DNA of 64,000 nt, from NCBI RefSeq assembly GCF_914767665.1, contig NC_059508.1, positions 26,101,501-26,165,500 on the forward strand, in the 5' to 3' direction. Below, one piece after another: positions 45,768 through 59,313 of this stretch. The first letter of the stretch is position 1, and every line of letters starts with the position of its first letter. The translations under genes were made by a program, and so were the position numbers. The stretch is from Harmonia axyridis (Eukaryota > Arthropoda > Insecta > Coleoptera > Coccinellidae). A model generated the notes under the pieces. That model made no database searches. It was given only the letters and a program-made list of their open reading frames with translations, and was not told the origin of the DNA.

Positions 45768-47641
45768 TTGTTGATTTTCTTGGACTCGGATGACACGCAG
45801 GTAGCTATAATCTGTAACGTGGTGAGGTCAATTGCTGCTGTAACCACAAATGCTCGACTGACTTCTGTTGTTGATTTCATTTGTTTGTTATTTCCTTCAA
45901 TGTTTCTCATTCTAACACTTTTCATCGTATTGCACAGGGACGAAAGCTTGACACACGTGTCTAAGGATACCACTTTGGTATGAGGGACTGTTCTTATTCA
46001 ATTCTTTTTGTTTAATGAACAATTATCCAAGTAAGCCGTTACACATTGTTGATTTTCTTGTACTCGGATGTCACGCAGGTAGCTATAATCTCCCACGTGG
46101 TAAGGTCAATTGCTGCTGTAACCACAAATGCACGACTGACTTCTGTTGTTGATTTCATTCGTTTGTTATTTTCTTCAATGTTTCTCATTCTAACACTTTT
46201 CATCGTAATGCACAGGGACGAAAGCTTGACACACGTGTCTATGGAAACCACATTGGTATAAGGGACTGTTCTTACTTCATTCTTTCTGTATAATGATCAA
46301 TTATCCAAATAAGCCATTCCACATTGTTGATTTTCTTGTACTCGGATGTCACGCAGGTAGCTATAATCTCCCACGTGGTAAGGTCAATTGCTGCTGTAAT
46401 CACAAATGCACGACTGACTTCTGTTGTTGATTTGATTTGTTTGTTATTTCCTTCAATGTTTCTCATTCTAACACTTCTCATCGTATTGCACAGCGACGAA
46501 AGCTTGACACACGTGTCTATGGAAACCACATTGGTATAAGGGACTGTTCTTATTCCCTTCTTTCTGTATAATGATCAATTATCCAAGTAAGCCATTCCAC
46601 ATTGTTGATTTTCTTGGACTCGGATGACACGCAGGTAGCTATTATCTTTTACGTGGTAAGGTCAATTGCTGCTGTAACCACGAATGCACGACTGACTTCT
46701 GTTGTTGATTTCATTTGTTTGTTATTTCCTTTAATGTTTCTCATTCTAACATTTCTCATCGTATTGCACAGGGACGAAAGCTTGACACACGTGTCTAAGG
46801 AAACCACTTTGGAATAAGGGACTGTTCTTATTCCCTTCTTTTTGTTTAATGAACAATTATCCAAGTAAGCCGTTCCACATTGTTCATTTTCTTGGGCTCG
46901 GATGTCACGCAGGTAGCTGTAATCTCCCACGTGGTAAGGTCAATTGCTGCTGTAACCACAAATGCACGACTGACTTCTGTTGTTGATTTCATTCGTTTGT
47001 TATTTTCTTCAATGTTTCTCATTCTAACACTTTTCATCGTATTGCACAGGGACGAAAGCTTGACACGCGTGTCTAAGGAAACCACTTTGGTATAAGGGAC
47101 TGTTCTTATTCCCTTCTTTTTGTTTAATGAACAATTATCCAAGTAAGCCATTCCACATTGTTGATTTTCTTGGACTCGGTTGTCACGCAGGTAGCTATGA
47201 TCTCCCACGTGGTGAGGTCAATTGCTGCTGTAACCACAAATGCACGACTGACTTCTATTGTTGATTTCATTCGTTTGTTATTTTCTTCAATGATTCTCAT
47301 TCTAACACTTTTCATCGTATTGCACAGGGACGAAAGCTTGACACGCGTGTCTAAGGAAACCACTTTGGTATAAGGGACTGTTCTTATTCCCTTCTTTTTG
47401 TTTAATGAACAATTATCCAAGTAAGCAATTCCACATTGTTGATTTTCTTGGACTCGGATGTCACGCCGGTAGCTATAGTCTCCCACGTGGTAAGGTCAAT
47501 TGCTGCTGTAACCACAAATGCACGACTGACTTCTGTTGTTGATTTCATTTGTTTGTTATTTCCTTCTAAGTTTCTCATTCTAACACTTTTCATCGTATTG
47601 CACAGGGACGAAAGCTTGACACGCGTGTTTACGGAAACCAC
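45768..47641 (+). repeat. Segment C module, copy 1 (most complete)
   Basis: Units in order: CN (45,768), plain with GTAATGCAC (46,046), ITN (46,324), FY (46,602), G (46,880), ATGATTCTC unit with TCTATTGTTG (47,158) and a GCCGGTAGC unit (47,436). Copies 2 and 3 each lack one of the FY or G units, and both lack the 47,436 unit, so this copy shows the fullest order. Confidence 0.84.
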
Positions 47642-48920
47642 TTTGGTATAAGGGACTGTTCTTATTCCCTTCTTTTTGTTTAATGAACAATTATCCAAGT
47701 AAGCCGTTCCACATTGTTGATTTTCTTTGGCTCGGATGTCACGCAGGTAGCTGTAATCTCCCACGTGGTAAGGTCAATTGCTGCTGTAACCACGAATGCA
47801 CGACTGACTTCTGTTGTTGATTTCATTCGTTTGTTATTTTCTTCAATGATTCTCATTCTAACACTTTTCATCTTATTGCACAGGGACGAAAGCTTGACAC
47901 GCGTGTCTAAGGAAACCACTTTGGTATAAGGGACTGTTCTTATTCCCTTCTTTTTGTTTAATGAACAATTATCCAAGTAAGCCATTCCACATTGTTGATT
48001 TTCTTGGACTCGGATGTCACGCAGGTAGCTATAATCTTCCACGTGGTGAGGTCAATTGCTGCTGTAACCACAAATGCACGACTGACTTCTGTTGTTGATT
48101 TCATTCGTTTGTTATTTTCTTCAATGATTCTCATTCTAACACTTTTCATCGTATTGCACAAGGACGAAAGCTTGACACGCGTGTCTAAGGAAACCACTTT
48201 GGTATAAGGGACTGTTCTTATTCCCTTCTTTTTGTTTAATGAACAATTATCCAAGTAAGCCGTTCCACATTGTTGATTTTCTCGGGCTCGGATGTCACGC
48301 AGGTAGCTATAATCTCCCACGTGGTAAGGTCAATTGCTGCTGTAATCACAAATGCACGACTGACTTCTGTTGTTGATTTGATTTGTTTGTTATTTCCTTC
48401 AATGTTTCTCATTCTAACACTTCTCATCGTATTGCACAGGGACGAAAGCTTGACACACGTGTCTATGGAAACCACATTGGTATAAGGGACTGTTCTTATT
48501 CCCTTCTTTCTGTATAATGATCAATTATCCAAGTAAGCCATTCCACATTGTTGATTTTCTTGGACTCGGATGACACGCAGTTAGCTTATATCTTTTACGT
48601 GGTAAGGTCAATTGCTGCTGTAACCACAAATGCACGACTGACTTCTGTTGTTGATTTCATTTGTTTGTTATTTCCTTTAATGTTTCTCATTCTAACATTT
48701 CTCATCGTATTGCACAGGGACGAAAGCTTGACACACGTGTCTAAGGAAACCACTTTGGTATAAGGGACTGTTCTTATTCCCTTCTTTTTGTTTAATGAAC
48801 AATTATCCAAGTAAGCCGTTCCACATTGTTCATTTTCTTGGGCTCGGATGTCACGCAGGTAGCTGTAATCTCCCACGTGGTAAGGTCAATTGCTGCTGTA
48901 ACCACAAATGCACGACTGAC
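47642..48920 (+). repeat. Block W, copy 1
   Basis: Matches 59,314-60,592 at an offset of 11,672 bp: TTTGGCTCGG unit (47,714), GCACAAGGACG unit (47,992), ITN (48,270), FY (48,548) and the head of a G unit (48,826). The GCACAAGG change is a useful private marker of both copies. Confidence 0.84.
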
Positions 48921-50495
48921 TTCTGTTGTTGATTTCATTCGTTTGTTATTTTCTTCAATGTTTCTCATTCTAACACTTTTCATCGTATTGCACAGGGACG
49001 AAAGCTTGACACGCGTGTCTTAGGAAACCACTTTGGTATAAGGGACTGTTCTTATTCCCTTTTTTTTGTTTGATCAACAATTATCCAAGTGGGCCATTCC
49101 ACATTGTTGATTTTCTTGGACTCGGATGTCACGCAGGTAGCTATCATCTCCCACGTGGTAAGGTCAACTGCTGCTGTAACCACAAATGCACGACTGACTT
49201 CTGTTGTTGATTTCATTCGTTTGTTATTTTCTTCAATGTTTCTCATTCTAACACTTTTTTCATCGTATTGCACAGGGACGAAAGCTTGACACGCGTGTCT
49301 AAGGAAACCACTTTGGTATAAGGGACTGTTCTTATTCCCTTCGTTTTGTTTAATGAACAATTATCCAAGTAAGCCATTCCATATTGTTGATTTTCTTGGA
49401 CTCGGATGTCACGCAGGTAGCTATAATCTCCCACGTGGTAAGGTCAATTGCTGCTGTAACCACAAATGCACGACTGACTTCTGTTGTTGATTTCATTTGT
49501 TTGTTATTTCCTTCTATGTTTCTCATTCTAACACTTTTCATCGTATTGCACAGGAACGAAAGCTTGACACAGGTGTCTAAGGAAACCACTTTGGTATAAG
49601 GGACTGTTCTTATTCCCTTCTTTTTGTTTAATGAACAATTATCCAAGTAAGCCATTCCACATTGTTGATTTTCTTGGACTCGGATGACACGCGGGTAGCT
49701 ATAATCTCCCACGTGGTAAGGTCAATTGCTGCTGTAACCACAATTGGACGGCTGACTTCTGTTGTTGATTTCATTTGTTTGTTATTTCCTTCAATGTTTC
49801 TCATTCTAACACTTCTCATCGTATTGCACAGGGATGAAAGCTTGACACACGTGTCTATGGAAACCACATTGGTATAAGGGACTGTTCTTATTCCCTTCTT
49901 TCTGTATGATGATCAATTATCCAAGTAAGCCATTCCACATTGTTGATTTTCTTGGACTCGGATGACACGCGATTAGCTATAATCTCCCACGTGGTAAGGT
50001 CAATTGCTGCTGTAACCACAAATGCACGACTGACTTCTGTTGTTGATTTCTTTTGTTTGTTATTTCCTTCTATGTTTCTCATTCTAACACTTTTCATCGT
50101 ATTGCACAGGAACGAAAGCTTGACACAGGTGTCTAAGGAAACCACTTTGGTATAAGGGACTGTTCTTATTCCCTTCTTTTTGTTTGATGAACAATTATCC
50201 AAGTAAGCCATTCCACATTGTTGATTTTCTTGGACTCGGATGACACGCGGGTAGCTATAATCTCCCACGTGGTAAGGTCAATTGCTGCTGTAACCACAAT
50301 TGGACGGCTGACTTCTGTTGTTGATTTCATTTGTTTGTTATTTCCTTCAATGTTTCTCATTCTAACACTTCTCATCGTATTGCACAGGGACGAAAGCTTG
50401 ACACACGTGTCTATGGAAACCACATTGGTATAAGGGACTGTTCTTATTCCCTTCTTTCTGTATGATGATCAATTATCCAAGTAAGCCATTCCACA
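48921..50495 (+). repeat. Units before the second segment C module
   Basis: Includes a unit with GTGGGCCATT and ACACTTTTTTCATCG (49,104), the CATATTGTTG unit (49,384), two R-type AATTGGACGG units of full length (49,662 and 50,218) and a GCGATTAGC unit (49,940). The part from about 49,300 to 50,108 matches 57,078-57,886 at an offset of 7,778 bp. Confidence 0.8.
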
Positions 50496-51885
50496 TTGTT
50501 GATTTTTTTGGACTCGGATGACACGCAGGTAGCTATAATCTGTAACGTGGTAAGGTCAATTGCTGCTGTAACCACAAATGCTCGACTGACTTCTGTTGTT
50601 GATTTCATTTGTTTGTTATTTCTTGCAATGTTTCTCATTCTAACACTTTTCATCGTATTGCACAGGGACGAAAGCTTGACACACGTGTCTAAGGATACCA
50701 CTTTGGTATAAGGGACTGTTCTTATTCAATTCTTTTTGTTTAATGAACAATTATCCAAGTAAGCCGTTACACATTGTTGATTTTCTTGGACTCGGATGTC
50801 ACGCAGGTAGCTATAATATCCCACGTGGTAAGGTCAATTGCTGCTGTAACCACGAATGCACGACTGACTTCTGTTGTTGATTTCATTCGTTTGTTATTTT
50901 CTTCAATGTTTCTCATTCTAACACTTTTCATCGTAATGCACAGGGACGAAAGCTTGACACACGTGTCTATGGAAACCACATTGGTATAAGGGACTGTTCT
51001 TACTTCATTCTTTCTGTATAATGATCAATTATCCAAGTAAGCCATTCCACATTGTTGATTTTCTTGGACTCGGATGTCACGCAGGTAGCTATAATCTCCC
51101 ACGTGGTAAGGTCAATTGCTGCTGTAATCACAAATGCACGACTGACTTCTGTTGTTGATTTGATTTGTTTGTTATTTCCTTCAATGTTTCTCATTCTAAC
51201 ACTTCTCATCGTATTGCACAGGGACAAAAGCTTGACACACGTGTCTATGGAAACCACATTGGTATAAGGGACTGTTCTTATTCCCTTCTTTTTGTTTAAT
51301 GAACAATTATCCAAGTAAGCCGTTCCACATTGTTCATTTTCTTGGGCTCGGATGTCACGCAGGTAGCTGTAATCTCCCACGTGGTAAGGTCAATTGCTGC
51401 TGTAACCACAAATGCACGACTGACTTCTGTTGTTGATTTCATTCGTTTGTTATTTTCTTCAATGTTTCTCATTCTAACACTTTTCATCGTATTGCACAGG
51501 GACGAAAGCTTGACACGCGTGTCTAAGGAAACCACTTTGGTATAAGGGACTGTTCTTATTCCCTTCTTTTTGTTTAATGAACAATTATCCAAGTAAGCCA
51601 TTCCACATTGTTGATTTTCTTGGACTCGGATGTCACGCAGGTAGCTATAATCTCCCACGTGGTGAGGTCAATTGCTGCTGTAACCACAAATGCACGACTG
51701 ACTTCTATTGTTGATTTCATTCGTTTGTTATTTTCTTCAATGATTCTCATTCTAACCCTTTTCATCGTATTGCACAGGGACGAAAGCTTGACACGCGTGT
51801 CTAAGGAAACCACTTTGGTATAAGGGACTGTTCTTATTCCCTTCTTTTTGTTTAATGAACAATTATCCAAGTAAGCAATTCCACA
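50496..51885 (+). repeat. Segment C module, copy 2 (lacks FY)
   Basis: Order CN (50,496, TTCTTGCAATG), plain (50,774), ITN (51,052), G (51,330), ATGATTCTC (51,608). ITN passes straight to G; the FY unit present in copies 1 and 3 is absent. Confidence 0.84.
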
Positions 51886-53510
51886 TTGTTGATTTTCTTT
51901 GGCTCGGATGTCACGCAGGTAGCTGTAATCTCCCACGTGGTAAGGTCAATTGCTGCTGTAACCACGAATGCACGACTGACTTCTGTTGTTGATTTCATTC
52001 GTTTGTTATTTTCTTCAATGATTCTCATTCTAACACTTTTCATCTTATTGCACAGGGACGAATGCTTGACACGCGTGTCTAAGGAAACCACTTTGGTATA
52101 AGGGACTGTTCTTATTCCCTTCTTTTTGTTTAATGAACAATTATCCAAGTAAGCCATTCCACATTGTTGATTTTCTTGTACTAGGATGTCACGCAGGTAG
52201 CTATAATCTCCCACGTGGTAAGATCAATTGCTGCTTTAACAATAAATGGACGGCTGACTTCTTTTGTTGATTTCATTTGTTTGTTTTTTCCTTCTATGTT
52301 TCTCATTCTTACACTTTTCATCGTATTGCACAGGGACGAAAGCTTGACACACGTGTCTATGGAAACCACATTCGTATAAGGGACTGTTCTTACTTCATTC
52401 TTTCTGTATAATGATCAATTATCTAAGTAAGTCATTCCACATTGTTGATTTTCTTGGACTCGGATGTCACGCAGGTAGCTATAATCTCCCACGTGGTAAG
52501 GTCAATTAATGCTGAAACCACAAATGCACGACTGACTTCTGTTGTTGATTTCATTTGTTTGTTATTTCCTTCAATGTTTCTCATTCTAACACTTTTCATC
52601 GTATTGCACAGATACGAAAGCTTGACACACGTGTCTAAGAGACCACTTTGGTATGAGGGACTGTTCTTATTCCTTTCTTTTTCTTCAATCAACAATTATC
52701 CAAGTAAGCCATTCCACATTGTTGATTTTCTTGGACTCGGATGTCACGCAGGTAGCTATAAGCTCCCACGTGGTAAGGTCAATTGCTGCTGTAACCACAA
52801 ATGCACGACTGACTTCTGTTGTTGATTTCATTTGTTTGTTATTTCCTTCTATGTTTCTCATTCTAACACTTTTCATCGTATCGCACAGGGACGAAAGCTT
52901 GACACACGTGTCTAAGGATACCACTTTGGTATAAGGGACTGTTCTTATTTTTTTTTTTGTTTAATCAACAATTATCCAAGTAGGCCATTCCACATTGTTG
53001 ATTTTCTTGGACTCGGATGTCACGCAGGTAGCTATAATCTCCCACGTGGTAAGTTCAATTGCTGCTGTAACCACAAATGCACGACTGACTTCTGTTGTTG
53101 ATTTCATTTGTTTGTTATTTCCTTCTATGTTTCTCATTCTAACACTTTTCATCGTATTGCACAGGGACGAAAGCTTGACACGCGTGTCTAAGGAAACCAC
53201 TTTGGTATAAGGGACTGTTCTTATTCCCTTCGTTTTGTTCAATCAACAATTATCCAAATAAGCCATTCCACATTGTTGATTTTCTTGGACACGAATGTCA
53301 CGCAGGTAGCTATAATCTCCCACGTGGTAAGGTCAATTGCTGCTGTAACCACAAATGCACGACTGACTTCTGTTGTTGATTTCATTTGTTTGTTATTTCC
53401 TTCTATGTTTCTCATTCTAACACTTTTCATCGTATTGCACAGGGACGAAAGCTTGACACGCGTGTCTAAGGAAACCACTTTGGTATAAGGGACTGTTCTT
53501 ATTCCCTTCG
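51260..53510 (+). repeat. Block U, copy 1 (2.25 kb)
   Basis: Matches 54,871-57,121 at a constant 3,611-bp offset (13 units). Shared rare variants include TAACCCTTTTC (51,756 and 55,367), GGACGAATGC (52,060), AACAATAAATGGACGG (52,238), AATTAATGCTG (52,505) and GTCTAAGAGACC (52,634). A difference is GATACG at 52,611 against GGGACG at 56,222. Confidence 0.9.
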
Positions 53511-54900
53511 TTTTGTTCAATCAACAATTATCCAAGTAGGCCATTCCACATTGTTGATTTTCTTGGACTCGGATGTCACGCAGGTAGCTATAATCTCCCA
53601 CGTGGTAAGTTCAATTGCTGCTGTAACCACAAATGCACGACTGACTTCTGTTGTTGATTTCATTTGTTTGTTATTTCCTTCTATGTTTCTCATTCTAACA
53701 CTTTTCATCGTATTGCACAGGGACGAAAGCTTGACACGCGTGTCTAAGGAAACCACTTTGGTATAAGGGACTGTTCTTATTCCCTTCGTTTTGTTCAATC
53801 AACAATTATCCAAGTAGGCCATTCCACATTGTTGATTTTCTTGGACTCGGATGTCACGCAGGTAGCTATAATCTCCCACGTGGTAAGTTCAATTGCTGCT
53901 GTAACCACAAATGCACGACTGACTTCTGTTGTTGATTTCATTTGTTTGTTATTTCCTTCTATGTTTCTCATTCTAACACTTTTCATCGTATTGCACAGGG
54001 ACGAAAGCTTGACACGCGTGTCTAAGGAAACCACTTTGGTATAAGGGACTGTTCTTATTCCCTTCGTTTTGTTCAATCAACAATTATCCAAATAAGCCAT
54101 TCCACATTGTTGATTTTCTTGGACACGAATGTCACGCAGGTAGCTATAATCTCCCACGTGGTAAGGTCAATTGCTGCTGTAACCACAAATGCACGACTGA
54201 CTTCTGTTGTTGATTTCATTTGTTTGTTATTTCCTTCTATGTTTCTCATTCTAACACTTTTCATCGTATTGCACAGGGACGAAAGCTTGACACGCGTGTC
54301 TAAGGAAACCACTTTGGTATAAGGGACTGTTCTTATTCCCTTCGTTTTGTTTAATGAACAATTATCCAAGTAAGCCATTCCATATTGTTGATTTTCTTGG
54401 ACTCGGATGTCACGCAGGTAGCTATAATCTCCCACGTGGTAAGGTCAATTGCTGCTGTAACCACAAATGCACGACTGACTTCTGTTGTTGATTTCATTTG
54501 TTTGTTATTTCCTTCTATGTTTCTCATTCTAACACTTTTCATCGTATTGCACAGGGACGAAAGCTTGACACGCGTGTCTAAGGAAACCACTTTGGTATAA
54601 GGGACTGTTCTTATTCCCTTCGTTTTGTTCAATCAACAATTATCCAAATAAGCCATTCCACATTGTTGATTTTCTTGGACACGAATGTCACGCAGGTAGC
54701 TATAATCTCCCACGTGGTAAGGTCAATTGCTGCTGTAACCACAAATGCACGACTGACTTCTGTTGTTGATTTCATTTGTTTGTTATTTCCTTTAATGTTT
54801 CTCATTCTAACATTTCTCATCGTATTGCACAGGGACGAAAGCTTGACACACGTGTCTAAGGAAACCACTTTGGTATAAGGGACTGTTCTTATTCCCTTCT
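52961..54900 (+). repeat. Highly uniform run of seven units
   Basis: Units at anchors 52,995 to 54,663 differ mainly at two markers: GGTAAGTTC instead of GGTAAGGTC (in units 52,995, 53,551 and 53,829) and GGACACGAATG (in 53,273, 54,107 and 54,663). The units starting at 53,517 and 53,795 look identical over 278 bp. All are CACGCGTG class with the CTTCGTTTTG tract. This is the most homogenised part of the window. Confidence 0.87.
54385..54662 (+). repeat. Reference satellite unit, CACGCGTG type
   Basis: This is a clean 278-bp unit of the other main class. CCACGTGG lies at 54,432-54,439, AAGCTT at 54,561-54,566, and directly after it GACACGCGTGTC at 54,567-54,578, a perfect 12-bp palindrome containing ACGCGT (MluI). 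In the CACGTG class the same place reads GACACACGTGTC. The classes are interspersed in all three segments, and the difference is a single transition in the middle of the palindrome. Confidence 0.92.
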
Positions 54901-57121
54901 TTTTGTTTAATGAACAATTATCCAAGTAAGCCGTTCCACATTGTTCATTTTCTTGGGCTCGGATGTCACGCAGGTAGCTGTAATCTCCCACGTGGTAAGG
55001 TCAATTGCTGCTGTAACCACAAATGCACGACTGACTTCTGTTGTTGATTTCATTCGTTTGTTATTTTCTTCAATGTTTCTCATTCTAACACTTTTCATCG
55101 TATTGCACAGGGACGAAAGCTTGACACGCGTGTCTAAGGAAACCACTTTGGTATAAGGGACTGTTCTTATTCCCTTCTTTTTGTTTAATGAACAATTATC
55201 CAAGTAAGCCATTCCACATTGTTGATTTTCTTGGACTCGGATGTCACGCAGGTAGCTATAATCTCCCACGTGGTGAGGTCAATTGCTGCTGTAACCACAA
55301 ATGCACGACTGACTTCTATTGTTGATTTCATTCGTTTGTTATTTTCTTCAATGATTCTCATTCTAACCCTTTTCATCGTATTGCACAGGGACGAAAGCTT
55401 GACACGCGTGTCTAAGGAAACCACTTTGGTATAAGGGACTGTTCTTATTCCCTTCTTTTTGTTTAATGAACAATTATCCAAGTAAGCAATTCCACATTGT
55501 TGATTTTCTTTGGCTCGGATGTCACGCAGGTAGCTGTAATCTCCCACGTGGTAAGGTCAATTGCTGCTGTAACCACGAATGCACGACTGACTTCTGTTGT
55601 TGATTTCATTCGTTTGTTATTTTCTTCAATGATTCTCATTCTAACACTTTTCATCTTATTGCACAGGGACGAATGCTTGACACGCGTGTCTAAGGAAACC
55701 ACTTTGGTATAAGGGACTGTTCTTATTCCCTTCTTTTTGTTTAATGAACAATTATCCAAGTAAGCCATTCCACATTGTTGATTTTCTTGGACTAGGATGT
55801 CACGCAGGTAGCTATAATCTCCCACGTGGTAAGATCAATTGCTGCTTTAACAATAAATGGACGGCTGACTTCTTTTGTTGATTTCATTTGTTTGTTTTTT
55901 CCTTCTATGTTTCTCATTCTTACACTTTTCATCGTATTGCACAGGGACGAAAGCTTGACACACGTGTCTATGGAAACCACATTCGTATAAGGGACTGTTC
56001 TTACTTCATTCTTTCTGTATAATGATCAATTATCTAAGTAAGTCATTCCACATTGTTGATTTTCTTGGACTCGGATGTCACGCAGGTAGCTATAATCTCC
56101 CACGTGGTAAGGTCAATTAATGCTGAAACCACAAATGCACGACTGACTTCTGTTGTTGATTTCATTTGTTTGTTATTTCCTTCAATGTTTCTCATTCTAA
56201 CACTTTTCATCGTATTGCACAGGGACGAAAGCTTGACACACGTGTCTAAGAGACCACTTTGGTATGAGGGACTGTTCTTATTCCCTTCTTTTTCTTCAAT
56301 CAACAATTATCCAAGTAAGCCATTCCACATTGTTGATTTTCTTGGACTCGGATGTCACGCAGGTAGCTATAAGCTCCCACGTGGTAAGGTCAATTGCTGC
56401 TGTAACCACAAATGCACGACTGACTTCTGTTGTTGATTTCATTTGTTTGTTATTTCCTTCTATGTTTCTCATTCTAACACTTTTCATCGTATCGCACAGG
56501 GACGAAAGCTTGACACACGTGTCTAAGGATACCACTTTGGTATAAGGGACTGTTCTTATTTTTTTTTTTGTTTAATCAACAATTATCCAAGTAGGCCATT
56601 CCACATTGTTGATTTTCTTGGACTCGGATGTCACGCAGGTAGCTATAATCTCCCACGTGGTAAGGTCAATTGCTGCTGTAACCACAAATGCACGACTGAC
56701 TTCTGTTGTTGATTTCATTTGTTTGTTATTTCCTTCTATGTTTCTCATTCTAACACTTTTCATCGTATTGCACAGGGACGAAAGCTTGACACGCGTGTCT
56801 AAGGAAACCACTTTGGTATAAGGGACTGTTCTTATTCCCTTCGTTTTGTTCAATCAACAATTATCCAAATAAGCCATTCCACATTGTTGATTTTCTTGGA
56901 CACGAATGTCACGCAGGTAGCTATAATCTCCCACGTGGTAAGGTCAATTGCTGCTGTAACCACAAATGCACGACTGACTTCTGTTGTTGATTTCATTTGT
57001 TTGTTATTTCCTTCTATGTTTCTCATTCTAACACTTTTCATCGTATTGCACAGGGACGAAAGCTTGACACGCGTGTCTAAGGAAACCACTTTGGTATAAG
57101 GGACTGTTCTTATTCCCTTCG
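54871..57121 (+). repeat. Block U, copy 2
   Basis: Second copy of 51,260-53,510. One marker differs: the unit at 56,606 has the ordinary GGTAAGGTC where 52,995 has GGTAAGTTC. It continues into CATATTGTTG material (57,162) matching 49,384, so blocks of different ancestry are joined here. Confidence 0.9.
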
Positions 57122-57995
57122 TTTTGTTTAATGAACAATTATCCAAGTAAGCCATTCCATATTGTTGATTTTCTTGGACTCGGATGTCACGCAGGTAGCT
57201 ATAATCTCCCACGTGGTAAGGTCAATTGCTGCTGTAACCACAAATGCACGACTGACTTCTGTTGTTGATTTCATTTGTTTGTTATTTCCTTCTATGTTTC
57301 TCATTCTAACACTTTTCATCGTATTGCACAGGAACGAAAGCTTGACACAGGTGTCTAAGGAAACCACTTTGGTATAAGGGACTGTTCTTATTCCCTTCTT
57401 TTTGTTTAATGAACAATTATCCAAGTAAGCCATTCCACATTGTTGATTTTCTTGGACTCGGATGACACGCGGGTAGCTATAATCTCCCACGTGGTAAGGT
57501 CAATTGCTGCTGTAACCACAATTGGACGGCTGACTTCTGTTGTTGATTTCATTTGTTTGTTATTTCCTTCAATGTTTCTCATTCTAACACTTCTCATCGT
57601 ATTGCACAGGGATGAAAGCTTGACACACGTGTCTATGGAAACCACATTGGTATAAGGGACTGTTCTTATTCCCTTCTTTCTGTATGATGATCAATTATCC
57701 AAGTAAGCCATTCCACATTGTTGATTTTCTTGGACTCGGATGACACGCGATTAGCTATAATCTCCCACGTGGTAAGGTCAATTGCTGCTGTAACCACAAA
57801 TGCACGACTGACTTCTGTTGTTGATTTCTTTTGTTTGTTATTTCCTTCTATGTTTCTCATTCTAACACTTTTCATCGTATTGCACAGGGATGAAAGCTTG
57901 ACACACGTGTCTATGGAAACCACATTGGTATAAGGGACTGTTCTTATTCCCTTCTTTCTGTATGATGATCAATTATCCAAGTAAGCCATTCCACA
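57122..57995 (+). repeat. Units before the third segment C module
   Basis: The counterpart of 49,344-50,495, one unit shorter. The unit at 57,718 has the GCGATTAGC head of 49,940 but the GGGATGAAAGC tail of its own left neighbour (57,601), so it is a chimera, and the GACACAGGTGTC tail plus second R-type unit are missing. Confidence 0.82.
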
Positions 57996-59313
57996 TTGTT
58001 GATTTTTTTGGACTCGGATGACACGCAGGTAGCTATAATCTGTAACGTGGTAAGGTCAATTGCTGCTGTAACCACAAATGCTCGACTGACTTCTGTTGTT
58101 GATTTCATTTGTTTGTTATTTCTTGCAATGTTTCTCATTCTAACACTTTTCATCGTATTGCACAGGGACGAAAGCTTGACACACGTGTCTAAGGATACCA
58201 CTTTGGTATAAGGGACTGTTCTTATTCAATTCTTTTTGTTTAATGAACAATTATCCAAGTAAGCCGTTACACATTGTTGATTTTCTTGGACTCGGATGTC
58301 ACGCAGGTAGCTATAATCTCCCACGTGGTAAGGTCAATTGCTGCTGTAACCACAAATGCACGACTGACTTCTGTTGTTGATTTCATTCGTTTGTTATTTT
58401 CTTCAATGTTTCTCATTCTAACACTTTTCATCGTAATGCACAGGGACGAAAGCTTGACACACGTGTCTATGGAAACCACATTGGTATAAGGGACTGTTCT
58501 TACTTCATTCTTTCTGTATAATGATCAATTATCCAAGTAAGCCATTCCACATTGTTGATTTTCTTGGACTCGGATGTCACGCAGGTAGCTATAATCTCCC
58601 ACGTGGTAAGGTCAATTGCTGCTGTAATCACAAATGCACGACTGACTACTGTTGTTGATTTGATTTGTTTGTTATTTCCTTCAATGTTTCTCATTCTAAC
58701 ACTTCTCATCGTATTGCACAGGGACGAAAGCTTGACACACGTGTCTATGGAAACCACATTGGTATAAGGGACTGTTCTTATTCCCTTCTTTCTGTATAAT
58801 GATCAATTATCCAAGTAAGCCATTCCACATTGTTGATTTTCTTGGACTCGGATGACACGCAGGTAGCTATTATCTTTTACGTGGTAAGGTCAATTGCTGC
58901 TGCAACCACAAATGCACGACTGACTTCTGTTGTTGATTTCATTTGTTTGTTATTTCCTTTAATGTTTCTCATTCTAACATTTCTCATCGTATTGCACAGG
59001 GACGAAAGCTTGACACACGTGTCTAAGGAAACCACTTTGGTATAAGGGACTGTTCTTATTCCCTTCTTTTTGTTTAATGAACAATTATCCAAGTAAGCCA
59101 TTCCACATTGTTGATTTTCTTGGACTCGGATGTCACGCAGGTAGCTATAATCTCCCACGTGGTGAGGTCAATTGCTGCTGTAACCACAAATGCACGACTG
59201 ACTTCTATTGTTGATTTCATTCGTTTGTTATTTTCTTCAATGATTCTCATTCTAACACTTTTCATCGTATTGCACAGGGACGAAAGCTTGACACGCGTGT
59301 CTAAGGAAACCAC
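57996..59313 (+). repeat. Segment C module, copy 3 (lacks G)
   Basis: Order CN (57,996), plain (58,274), ITN (58,552), FY (58,830), ATGATTCTC (59,108). The G unit between FY and ATGATTCTC in copy 1 is absent. It matches copy 2 at 7,500 bp on both sides of the differing unit. Confidence 0.84.
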
